In this document: positions 18,033 to 25,166 of the stretch, one piece after another
Layout of the letters: the number at the start of each line of letters is the position of its first letter
How positions within the stretch are numbered: the stretch's first letter is position 1
Assembly: GCA_005798405.1 (NCBI GenBank)
Contig: SYJQ01000022.1
Coordinates: 1-41,016, forward strand
Source of the DNA: Nitrosopumilaceae archaeon
Lineage (GTDB): Archaea; Thermoproteota; Nitrososphaeria; Nitrososphaerales; Nitrosopumilaceae
DNA: 41,016 nucleotides
Reading direction: 5' to 3'
Made by a program: the position numbers and the translations under genes
The notes under the pieces: generated by a model
The model's input: only the letters and a program-made list of their open reading frames with translations
Databases searched by the model: none
Told to the model about the DNA's origin: nothing

Positions 18033-18128
18033 TTTTTATTGTTATTTAAATTCCACAGAGGTTCTAGAGTTGTAGAATATGAATAAAAAATGAAGATTTT
18101 AATTAATTGTTAGACATTGTCAAATAAT

Positions 18129-18287
18129 TCAATTATTATTACTTTCTTCAACGCCACAATTAATACACATTTTCTTGTCTTGGATAGCAAAATATGAAAA
18201 ACTGTGAATGAATCCGATCTTGCAGTTCATAATGAAATTAAAATTCCACCCAATTAGAGTCCATCTGTCAAAAAATGTATCGATCAA
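18129..18287 (-). CDS. Overlooked 52-aa Cys/aromatic-rich microprotein upstream of phnD
   Basis: Frame open from a TGA upstream to the TGA at 18129; the TTG at 18285-18287 is the only common upstream start, with ATG 18230 as a shorter (33 aa) alternative. The N-terminal part is aromatic (FFDRWTLIGWNFNF), followed by MNCKIGFIHSF and a CINCG pair near the end. C, H and CxxC suggest one zinc site. The dense Trp/Phe content is unlike random AT-rich ORFs. It lies between the regulators and phnD on the same strand, 97 bp from phnD, and could be cotranscribed with the transporter. Confidence 0.6.
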   Translation of the reverse strand: MIDTFFDRWTLIGWNFNFIMNCKIGFIHSFSYFAIQDKKMCINCGVEESNNN

Positions 18288-18393
18288 AGGCCATTTGTTT
18301 CAAAAGGGATTCACAAGAGACTTAGATCAAAGGATCATTATCATTGGAGATAAAAAATACAAATATGAGATTATATAGTAAATTTTTATTAAT

Positions 18394-18759
18394 TCATCTT
18401 TGAATATTTGATTTGGTATAACTGGTGTTTGGATAAAGATTCAAAACAGGTTCTAAATCAGTTAATGTGATTTCAACTTTACCTATACGACTACGATATT
18501 GTTTAATTTTCTTTCCCTCAGCAGAGATTACAAATTTATCCACTTCTGCAAGTGTCAATTCTTCCAAACTGGACAAGGTTTTGTAAACAGTGGATAGTGA
18601 GATTTTTAATTCATCTGCAATTTGGGTTGCATCTTTTGATTCATTTTTAATTGAAAACAATACAGCCCGAGTACATATGCTACTTAGAGATTCGATTATT
18701 TTTTGTGTTACATCAAATTCACTTAGTTGAATTATGTTAGGTTTTGACATTTGTTTCAC
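18394..18759 (-). CDS. Winged-helix regulator, second of a tandem pair
   Basis: 121 aa. A winged helix-turn-helix lies at about residues 13-75 (ATQIADELKISLSTVYKTLSSLEELTL), followed by a conserved C-terminal beta stretch. It is closely similar over its whole length to the upstream neighbour, so the pair is a tandem duplication. The GTG start shares its G with the neighbour's TAG stop, and an ATG at 18750 is an alternative. Position upstream of the phn genes makes it a candidate regulator of them. Confidence 0.85.
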   Translation of the reverse strand: MKQMSKPNIIQLSEFDVTQKIIESLSSICTRAVLFSIKNESKDATQIADELKISLSTVYKTLSSLEELTLAEVDKFVISAEGKKIKQYRSRIGKVEITLTDLEPVLNLYPNTSYTKSNIQR

Positions 18760-19088
18760 TAGTTTGGCACCAAATTAAGAGTAGGATCAGGTTTTCTTAT
18801 AGATATATCGGCTTTGCTTATGCGACTTTTGTACATTTTGAATTTTCTTCCCTTATCAGAAATCATCCATTTTTCTACTTCAATTAAAGTGAGCTCTTCA
18901 AGGTCACTTAGTTTTTTATACACAGAGCTAAGCGGAATTTTTAGTTTTTCAGATAGTTCAGATGCAGTCATTCCTTTTTTTATTATTGAAAATAGTATTG
19001 CGCGGGATTCAGAATCTGCCAATGCTTCAATGACTTTTTGAGTTACATCGTATTTTTTTAATTGAGGTAATGTTAAACGTCGTGTCAA
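18759..19088 (-). CDS. Winged-helix regulator, first of a tandem pair
   Basis: 109 aa. Winged helix at about residues 12-75 (ASELSEKLKIPLSSVYKKLSDLEEL). It shares YDVTQKVIEAL, the recognition-helix core and the NLVPN-like end with the downstream paralog. The fold is ArsR/TrmB-like, but no effector domain or metal-binding Cys/His cluster is seen, so the signal is not obvious. The two could form hetero- or homodimers. Transcribed from a promoter in the 70 bp before cbtA's end. Confidence 0.85.
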   Translation of the reverse strand: MTRRLTLPQLKKYDVTQKVIEALADSESRAILFSIIKKGMTASELSEKLKIPLSSVYKKLSDLEELTLIEVEKWMISDKGRKFKMYKSRISKADISIRKPDPTLNLVPN

Positions 19089-19158
19089 TTAAATTAAAAA
19101 AGAAGACAGAGTTATTTAAATTACGTCACATTATTCTCGTTCTAGAGAGTTGGAATGA

Positions 19159-19887
19159 CTAATTAAAAGAAGGTGGGATTTCTTTATGAGGTTTGTAATG
19201 ACTCCACAATGAGCCCAAAATAAGACCAAGTGAAAGCCAGTAAATAGAAACTGTAAACGCAGACATTGTTCTAAAATGATCAACTAGGTCCATAGGAGCA
19301 GTTATGTTATCAGGATTTTCCGGCATTACTGTAAACATTATTCCAATAAATGCAGCATATCCTGCAACAGCGATGAATTTTTTGGTTTTTAGTTTTTTGG
19401 ATAATTTGTAAAACCCTAAAGCACCAAACCCAGAAATTGCAATAAAGGACAGGTAAAGAATTCCACGTAGTACAACAGTTTCAGGATCACCTACAGTTGG
19501 AGGGTTTGCAGGATATTTCAAAAATGGAATAAAATAAACGACTAACCACATTATTCCTGCCAATATCAGGGCTTTTTTTAGATCTGTTTTTCCAGGCAGA
19601 GTATTTCTTGAGAATGTAAAAATTATTCCAAACAACGAACCTATAGAAACGCCAAGAATACCACCCGCAATAACTTGTCCTGTTTTTTGCCAAGTTCGAT
19701 AGTCATCATATTCTACCCAGAATTCAGAATTGTCTTCTGCTTCACCTGTTGCAAAAAGATGTTGATTTTCAATTCCAATGGCCTGATCAAGAGAAGGTTC
19801 AACAAATACAAGATTCATCCCACCATGAATAATTCCAGCGGCAGCGCCAGAAACAATAACGATGACGATAAAAAGAAATGTTTTCAT
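19159..19887 (-). CDS. cbtA: Predicted cobalt transporter subunit CbtA
   Basis: 242-aa integral membrane protein with about five to six hydrophobic segments. The first helix carries GAAAGIIHGGMNLVFVEPSLDQ, typical of CbtA, with His and acidic residues at the membrane face. A cytosolic-side loop follows (RTWQKTGQVIAGGILG). CbtAB pairs are usually linked to cobalamin metabolism, which fits the adenosyltransferase at 526. It begins 12 bp after cbtB on the same strand. Confidence 0.9.
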   Translation of the reverse strand: MKTFLFIVIVIVSGAAAGIIHGGMNLVFVEPSLDQAIGIENQHLFATGEAEDNSEFWVEYDDYRTWQKTGQVIAGGILGVSIGSLFGIIFTFSRNTLPGKTDLKKALILAGIMWLVVYFIPFLKYPANPPTVGDPETVVLRGILYLSFIAISGFGALGFYKLSKKLKTKKFIAVAGYAAFIGIMFTVMPENPDNITAPMDLVDHFRTMSAFTVSIYWLSLGLILGSLWSHYKPHKEIPPSFN

Positions 19888-19899
19888 CAGGTTAACCTA

Positions 19900-20115
19900 C
19901 TAATGACAAGGAAAACCAGCAGCATGTCTCATGTCATGAGTAAGTTCGTGGATGTAAAGGTCTTGAAATGCTTCTTCGCCATAAACCAGACTAAAGATAT
20001 GCCCCTGATCAAATCCAACAACAAATAATCCAGCTACAAAAATTATAGCTAATGCCATAATAGCAATGACTGGAACGCCGTTCTTAGATACATTGATTTG
20101 TCTTGATTGAGACAT
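19900..20115 (-). CDS. cbtB: Predicted cobalt transporter subunit CbtB
   Basis: 71 aa with one transmembrane helix (about residues 15-37) and a His-rich C terminus (HELTHDMRHAAGFPCH, residues 56-71) that is the diagnostic metal-binding end of CbtB. First gene of the cbtB-cbtA pair. Divergent from the 20264 response regulator, with inverted repeats in the 148-bp gap. Confidence 0.9.
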   Translation of the reverse strand: MSQSRQINVSKNGVPVIAIMALAIIFVAGLFVVGFDQGHIFSLVYGEEAFQDLYIHELTHDMRHAAGFPCH

Positions 20116-20188
20116 GTGATTTCTCTTGATTTAATGTATTTAAATTCTTGGACAATTTATCCAATTAATAAGGAAAAAACATTTCACG

Positions 20189-20246
20189 CTCAAATCAGAA
20201 ATGTTAGTTTTAGATCTAACATACTGATGCTTTAGTTAGATTTGAG
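20189..20246. promoter_or_regulatory. Nested inverted repeats between cbtB and response regulator
   Basis: Outer arms CTCAAATC (20189-20196) and GATTTGAG (20239-20246) are perfect 8-bp complements. Inside them, ATGTTAG (20201-20207) and CTAACAT (20216-20222) are perfect 7-bp complements. TTAGATCTAA (20210-20219) is a 10-bp palindrome. The arrangement could be an operator in the divergent promoter region, or a structured 5' leader of the response-regulator transcript. Confidence 0.5.
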
Positions 20247-20263
20247 GGTATGAAGATCATAAA

Positions 20264-21058
20264 ATGAGCAATTCCAGATTTGATTTTAACGATAAAAGAT
20301 ATGAAAATCAGATATCACAGATCATCGAGACGTCATTAATAGATCTGTATGGAACAAAGGGATACAAATCAATCATTCAAACAATGATGAAAGAGTGTAG
20401 AAAATCCGAAAAAGAGATCACTGGTAATTATGAGTTATTTGCAAAAATGATACAGATGATTTTTGGCAGAATAGGAGATGCAAAAATTCTTGATCCAATA
20501 AAAATGGAAATTGACAGAATTGGACTAGACCAAATAAACGCATCAGAGCAAATCCCAAGTACACATGCAAAACAAATGAGATTGCTTATTGCAGATGATG
20601 AGCCACACTTGTTGGAATTATATCAAGATTGGCTAAAGTTTGACAACAGACATGTCATAACAGCTGAAAACGGACAAAAGTGTTTAGAAATTTATCAAAA
20701 AGAAAACAATCATGCAAAATCAAATCATCTAGAAGACTATTTTGATGTTGTAATATTAGATCATAACATGCCGGTGTTAAATGGACTACAGACAGCAATT
20801 GAAATTCTAAAGATAAACCCTAATCAAAGAATAATTTTTGCATCAGGTTACATTGAAAAGACATTATCGGATTCATTAACAAATCTCAATAAAGCAATAG
20901 AGATAATTAAAAAACCGTTTTCAATAGAAGCATTAGAGGATATGATCAACAACAAATCATTACTAAATAAATTCAATGAGGTAAATTCAAATCGAAAAGA
21001 CATCACCATAAAATATTCTATTGCAATAACAATTCTAAATAACTACAATCATAGATAG
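20264..21058 (+). CDS. Response regulator with N-terminal thaumarchaeal-type helical domain
   Basis: 264 aa. The N-terminal 100 residues are helical (IIETSLIDLYGTKGYKSI) and may be a lineage-specific sensor or dimer domain. The receiver domain has D111-D112 (LLIADDEP), phosphoacceptor D166 (VVILDHNMPVLNG), switch S194 and K217 (IIKKPFS). The C-terminal 40 residues are low-complexity and basic, and there is no recognisable DNA-binding domain. Divergent from cbtBA. No kinase is adjacent. Confidence 0.85.
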   Translation: MSNSRFDFNDKRYENQISQIIETSLIDLYGTKGYKSIIQTMMKECRKSEKEITGNYELFAKMIQMIFGRIGDAKILDPIKMEIDRIGLDQINASEQIPSTHAKQMRLLIADDEPHLLELYQDWLKFDNRHVITAENGQKCLEIYQKENNHAKSNHLEDYFDVVILDHNMPVLNGLQTAIEILKINPNQRIIFASGYIEKTLSDSLTNLNKAIEIIKKPFSIEALEDMINNKSLLNKFNEVNSNRKDITIKYSIAITILNNYNHR

Positions 21059-21068
21059 ATTTATCGAA

Positions 21069-21080
21069 TTTATATATAAT
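21069..21080 (+). promoter_or_regulatory. TATA box of DUF4443 gene
   Basis: TTTATATATAAT centred about 24 nt upstream of the CTG at 21098. That spacing puts the transcription start at or next to this codon and so predicts a leaderless mRNA beginning with the extended frame, not at the internal ATG 21197. Confidence 0.6.
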
Positions 21081-21097
21081 CACAGGCAAGAAAAATT

Positions 21098-21727
21098 CTG
21101 CGCAAAAACATTCAATCATTACAAGACATAGTATCAAGAAAGGGCTCCAGCAAAGTTCTGACATTTAGCATCCCTCATGTACTAAAGGCATTACAGATGC
21201 TAACCAGAGAAAGATTTGTTAGCAGAGCAATGTTTGGAAAAGATATTCATCTTGGAGAAGGAGCAGTCAAGACACTAATTTTACATCTAAAAGAGGCAGG
21301 AATAGTGAATTCAACAAGGGCAGGAACTTTTCTTACTGAAAAAGGACACAAGTTAACAAATCAAATACAAAATGCAATTCCAAAAGAATGCATAATTAGA
21401 AAATGCAATATCATTCAAGGCAAACACAATCATGCAATTTTACTCAAAAACTATTCCAGCATAGTCAAAACAGGATTGGAGCAAAGAGACTATGCAATTT
21501 TGTATGGATCTTCAGGATGTACCACTATAATATACAAAAATAAAAAACTGGTTTTCCCAGGTGACGAAAAAGAGTGTTTTATTAAAGATAGAAAAGCCGA
21601 AAAAGAACTTTTAGAAAATCTGTGTCCAGAAGATGGGGACGTGATAATAATATCATCGTCAGATGATCCATTTGTTGCAGAAATATCTGCAAAAAACTCT
21701 GCATTATGGACTTTGGCATCGGTATAA
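21098..21727 (+). CDS. DUF4443-type regulator with non-canonical start
   Basis: The frame stays open 33 codons upstream of ATG 21197. That segment (IQSLQDIVSRKGSSKV, then VLKALQ) completes a winged helix, so an ATG start would cut the HTH. No ATG, GTG or TTG exists upstream, and only CTG 21098 or ATT 21095 are available, both at the distance from the TATA box expected of a leaderless start. The 209-aa product has a wHTH (HLGEGAVKTLILHLKEAG) followed by an alpha/beta domain ending DVIIISSSDDPF. Probably a transcriptional regulator with a small-molecule domain. Confidence 0.7.
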   Translation: MRKNIQSLQDIVSRKGSSKVLTFSIPHVLKALQMLTRERFVSRAMFGKDIHLGEGAVKTLILHLKEAGIVNSTRAGTFLTEKGHKLTNQIQNAIPKECIIRKCNIIQGKHNHAILLKNYSSIVKTGLEQRDYAILYGSSGCTTIIYKNKKLVFPGDEKECFIKDRKAEKELLENLCPEDGDVIIISSSDDPFVAEISAKNSALWTLASV

Positions 21728-21768
21728 GGTAAGGAAACTATTTACTAGAAAAAAAAATCATCAAATCA

Positions 21769-22410
21769 ATGAAAAAAATACTGTTTGCAATTCCTGTTGT
21801 CATTGGAATTTTAGCAGGCATGTTTTTGGCATTTTATCCTCAAACAGATAATGATTCAAAACTCTTTACAGAGTCAAAATTAATTCAAAACGGATCACCA
21901 ATTATTGGAAATCCATTGGCTTCAATTACAATTTTAGAGTGGGGGGATTACCAGTGTACCTATTGTTATAAATTTCATCAAAGCACCTTGAACACAATTA
22001 AGCAAGATTTCATCGAAACAGGAAAAGTAAAACTGGTCTTCAAAGATTTTCCATTAAATGGTGCTGACTCGGTTTTAGCGGCAGAGGCATCACATTGTGC
22101 TCAAGATCAGGGAAAATATTGGCAATATCACGATGAGTTATACAAGAACTGGGCAGGTGAAAGGACTGGGTGGGTGACTAGAGAATCATTGGAGAAATTT
22201 GCTACGACAGTAAATCTAGATTTGGATAAATTCAACAAGTGTCTTGATGATCATAAATATCTAGAAAGTATAAATCAAATGTATGAATTTGGTAAAGAAA
22301 TCGGAATTGATGCAACCCCATCATTTTTAGTTTTTAACAATGAAAAAATAATCAAAATAACAGGTAATCAACCACTAGAAGTCTTTCTAAAGTCTATTGA
22401 TGAGTTATAA
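21769..22410 (+). CDS. DsbA-family thiol-disulfide oxidoreductase, membrane-anchored
   Basis: 213 aa. An N-terminal hydrophobic anchor (residues 4-22) precedes a thioredoxin fold with the active site C63-T-Y-C66 (WGDYQCTYCYKFH). A helical insert follows, then the cis-Pro motif DATPSF. Two further Cys in the insert could form a structural disulfide. It acts outside the membrane in oxidative folding. Archaeal Dsb-like protein without a DsbB partner nearby. Confidence 0.9.
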   Translation: MKKILFAIPVVIGILAGMFLAFYPQTDNDSKLFTESKLIQNGSPIIGNPLASITILEWGDYQCTYCYKFHQSTLNTIKQDFIETGKVKLVFKDFPLNGADSVLAAEASHCAQDQGKYWQYHDELYKNWAGERTGWVTRESLEKFATTVNLDLDKFNKCLDDHKYLESINQMYEFGKEIGIDATPSFLVFNNEKIIKITGNQPLEVFLKSIDEL

Positions 22411-22472
22411 TTTCAGAGATGAAAAATTGAATCGACCAAACTTAATATTCGCATAACAGGAAGAAAATACAA

Positions 22473-23753
22473 ATGGAAAAGATCAACATAGAGAAAATAG
22501 ATTCTGTTAAACTTTATAAAATTAGAAAAATGTTGGAGGAGTTATCACAAAAATCAGGCAGAGGAACTGAATTAATCAGCGTATACATTCCAAAAGGAAA
22601 ACAACTACATGAAATTATTAGCACATTACAACAAGAACAAGGAACAGCAGATAACATAAAATCGGATCTCACGAGATCACATGTTGTAGATTCACTAGGC
22701 AAAGTAGTTCAGAGACTAAAATTACTCAAAAAAACACCGGAAAGAGGATTAGTAATGTTTTGTGGAGCATTGCCACCAGAAGGAGGCGGTCCATTAGGAA
22801 GCGAAGTAGTAAAAGTTTGGGAGATTGATCCTCCAAAAGATTTGAAGCAGTACCTGTATAGATGCGATGATCATTTTCATGTAGATATTCTAAAAGACAT
22901 GCTAAAAGATGACAACTTGATTGGGTTTTTAGCTATTGATGCCAAAGATGCAGGATGGGGATTACTTCATGGTGATAAAATTGAAGTTTTATCACAAACA
23001 GGTTCCGGAGTTGCAGGAAAACACAGACAGGGAGGACAGTCTGCAAAAAGATTCCAAAAATTAAGAGAGATGGAGCTTTCGTATTTTTACAACAGGGTAG
23101 CAGATACAACTCGAGAGTATTTTATCGATATTTATCCTGTAAAAGGATTGATTATTTCAGGACCAGGTCCAACAAAAGAGGATTTTATCAATGGCGGATA
23201 TTTGGAATACAGATTACAAAATATGATAATTAACACGATAGATGCAGGATATTCAGGAGCAGAGGGAGTGAGAGAGGCATTTTCAAAATCAGCAGAACTG
23301 CTATCAGATTTCAGAATGGTTGAAGAAAAAAAACTAATCGAAGATCTGTTCAGAGACATAAACTCCCATTCAGGATTGGGAGTATATGGACTCAGAGATG
23401 TCATTGAACTTTTAAAAAATAATGTAGTAAAAATATTAATAATTACAGATGACACAAATCTGAATAGAGTGGAAGGAAAATGTCGCAGATGCCAGCACAT
23501 TCAAGAAGAGATTGTTGAGCGACGAGATGTTATTCCAAAAAAGACAAAATTTACAAGCAATCCTTGCCCAAGTTGCAACTCAATGGAAGTAGAAGCAAAC
23601 GAGCAAGACATTGTGGATTATCTAGAATTGCTTACAGCAAAAACAGGATCAAGATTAGAAGTAGTGTCAGGAAGTGCAGAACATGGAGTTATGCTATCAA
23701 GTTTGGGCAAAGTGGGAGCAATACTACGATACAATCCAGGTCATGCTAAATAA
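22473..23753 (+). CDS. prf1: Peptide chain release factor aRF1
   Basis: 426 aa. Recognises all three stop codons and triggers peptide release. Domain 1 has the NIKS motif at 61-64 (TADNIKSDLTR) and Y129-R-C-D-D-H-F135, the YxCxxxF motif. Domain 2 carries GGQ at 187-189 (KHRQGGQSAKRF). The C-terminal domain has a zinc-ribbon-like set of two CxxC pairs (CRRC and CPSC). Full length. Its 3' end overlaps the convergent HIT gene by 8 nt. Confidence 0.97.
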   Translation: MEKINIEKIDSVKLYKIRKMLEELSQKSGRGTELISVYIPKGKQLHEIISTLQQEQGTADNIKSDLTRSHVVDSLGKVVQRLKLLKKTPERGLVMFCGALPPEGGGPLGSEVVKVWEIDPPKDLKQYLYRCDDHFHVDILKDMLKDDNLIGFLAIDAKDAGWGLLHGDKIEVLSQTGSGVAGKHRQGGQSAKRFQKLREMELSYFYNRVADTTREYFIDIYPVKGLIISGPGPTKEDFINGGYLEYRLQNMIINTIDAGYSGAEGVREAFSKSAELLSDFRMVEEKKLIEDLFRDINSHSGLGVYGLRDVIELLKNNVVKILIITDDTNLNRVEGKCRRCQHIQEEIVERRDVIPKKTKFTSNPCPSCNSMEVEANEQDIVDYLELLTAKTGSRLEVVSGSAEHGVMLSSLGKVGAILRYNPGHAK

Positions 23754-24153
23754 GTAGTTCTTTGATTTTTTTTGCCAAAGTGAAAAGTTCTTCGTCATTT
23801 GATATAGAACGTTTTGTCCAGATTGTTCCTTTGTGATTATATCGTGGAATGATATGAACGTGAACATGTGGGATGATTTGTTTTGCTGCTCGGCCATTGT
23901 TTTGTCCAAGACTAAATGCATCTGCACCAGTTGCAGATAAAATTGCGTTTGCAATTTTTGGAACTATAGAAAACAAGTCTCCTACTGCTTTAGAATCCAT
24001 ATCTGTGATTCTTTCATGATGCTGTTTTGGAACAACCAAGCTATGGCCAACATCAATTGGGTATTTGTCCAAAAACGCAACATGTGATGCATCTTCATAT
24101 AGGATATGACCATCCCTCATTCCAGATAAGATATCACAGAAGATACAGCTCAT
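23746..24153 (-). CDS. HIT-family nucleotide hydrolase/transferase
   Basis: 135 aa. The histidine triad is H96-V-H98-V-H100 (IPHVHVHIIPRY). N-terminal C3 and C6 form the usual zinc site (CIFCDIL) with downstream His. The middle has GHSLVVPKQHH. Likely a Hint/FHIT-type hydrolase of nucleoside phosphoramidates or dinucleotides. Convergent with prf1. Confidence 0.93.
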   Translation of the reverse strand: MSCIFCDILSGMRDGHILYEDASHVAFLDKYPIDVGHSLVVPKQHHERITDMDSKAVGDLFSIVPKIANAILSATGADAFSLGQNNGRAAKQIIPHVHVHIIPRYNHKGTIWTKRSISNDEELFTLAKKIKELLI

Positions 24154-24232
24154 AATAGAACTTGAATTTTTGATTTTATTTATTGTTTCATCGAACAGTT
24201 AATTAGGGTAAATTTTTGAATCAGGTTGACTC

Positions 24233-24832
24233 ATGGGAAGAAAGGAAAGAAAAGAGCGAGAAGAAAAGCGTGATAATTATGCTACAAAACGTTCTTCTGA
24301 AAAAAGACGAAATATGTTAATTACAATTGGGGTATTAGGGGTAATTGCAGTAATTGTTGGATATTCAGGATGGATGTTTATGAACATGTCACAGACTGCC
24401 CCTGGAGGTCCTGAAGGTGCAGGAGCCTTGGGTAGCGAGCACTCTCATGCTGCAATTTTAGTCAAAGTTTTTGGCGATACATTTGACTTTTCATTGCCAG
24501 CATATCAAATCAAAACAAGTTGGATTCATTTTGAAGGTGGTGACGGTACAACAATTCACAAACATGCAACGGGCGTAAAGATGGAATATTTGTTCCAGTC
24601 ACTGAAACTAGGATTGGATGACAAATGCTTTGTATTCCAAGATGGAAGACAGTTTTGTACAAATGAGGATTATGCATTAAAGTTCTTTGTCAACGGAGAA
24701 CAAGTCAGCGACATTAGAAACTACGAGTTTATGGATAAGGATAGAATTCTCATCGTATATGGTGCAGAAACTCCAGAGGAAATACAAGGTCTGTTATTAC
24801 AGTTAGATAACCAAGATATTATCGAGATATAG
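24233..24832 (+). CDS. Membrane-anchored His-rich protein, unknown
   Basis: 199 aa. The N terminus is extremely basic (RKERKEREEKR), followed by one transmembrane helix (about 28-50). The external domain begins SEHSHAAILVKVFGD and contains HFEGGDGTTIHKHATG plus two Cys (DDKCFVFQDGRQFC). The clustered His (H70, H72 region and HKHA) and the extracellular side suggest metal, perhaps copper, binding; that is inference. I recognise no family name. Confidence 0.8.
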   Translation: MGRKERKEREEKRDNYATKRSSEKRRNMLITIGVLGVIAVIVGYSGWMFMNMSQTAPGGPEGAGALGSEHSHAAILVKVFGDTFDFSLPAYQIKTSWIHFEGGDGTTIHKHATGVKMEYLFQSLKLGLDDKCFVFQDGRQFCTNEDYALKFFVNGEQVSDIRNYEFMDKDRILIVYGAETPEEIQGLLLQLDNQDIIEI

Positions 24833-24851
24833 TTTTTTTAATTGTTTTTAG

Positions 24852-25067
24852 TTATTCCTCAGATGATGATTCTTTTGTTGTGAATTGTGCCATTTTATCA
24901 AAAAACATGTAATATCCACATCGAGTACACCTTAGAACAGTTAACGGAGTTGTTAGAAATTCCTTGTCTTGGAATTGTCCACCTAGTTTAACATCTTCTC
25001 CTGCAATTTCGGCTTTATTGCTTTGACATACAGGACATGCAAGAGCTTTCTGTTCCAATATTTTCAA
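24852..25067 (-). CDS. Small zinc-ribbon protein, 71 aa
   Basis: Two CxxC knuckles, CPVC (residues 11-14) and CTRC (47-50, then GYYMFF), form a classical zinc ribbon with a 32-residue spacer. The C terminus is acidic (SSSEE). Probably RNA- or protein-binding, like many stand-alone archaeal zinc ribbons. Convergent with the 24233 gene and divergent from ilvD. Confidence 0.85.
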   Translation of the reverse strand: MKILEQKALACPVCQSNKAEIAGEDVKLGGQFQDKEFLTTPLTVLRCTRCGYYMFFDKMAQFTTKESSSEE

Positions 25068-25137
25068 TAGAAATGTTTAGAATTTAAACGCTTTATGATT
25101 AAAGATATTTTTTAGATTGATAACGTCAATAAAGTCT

Positions 25138-25145
25138 AAATTATA
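25138..25145 (+). promoter_or_regulatory. Probable TATA box of ilvD
   Basis: AAATTATA about 22-29 nt upstream of the ilvD ATG at 25167, a spacing compatible with leaderless or near-leaderless transcription. Supported by position and composition only. Confidence 0.4.
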
Positions 25146-25166
25146 GCAAACTACATTTGTCGTGTT

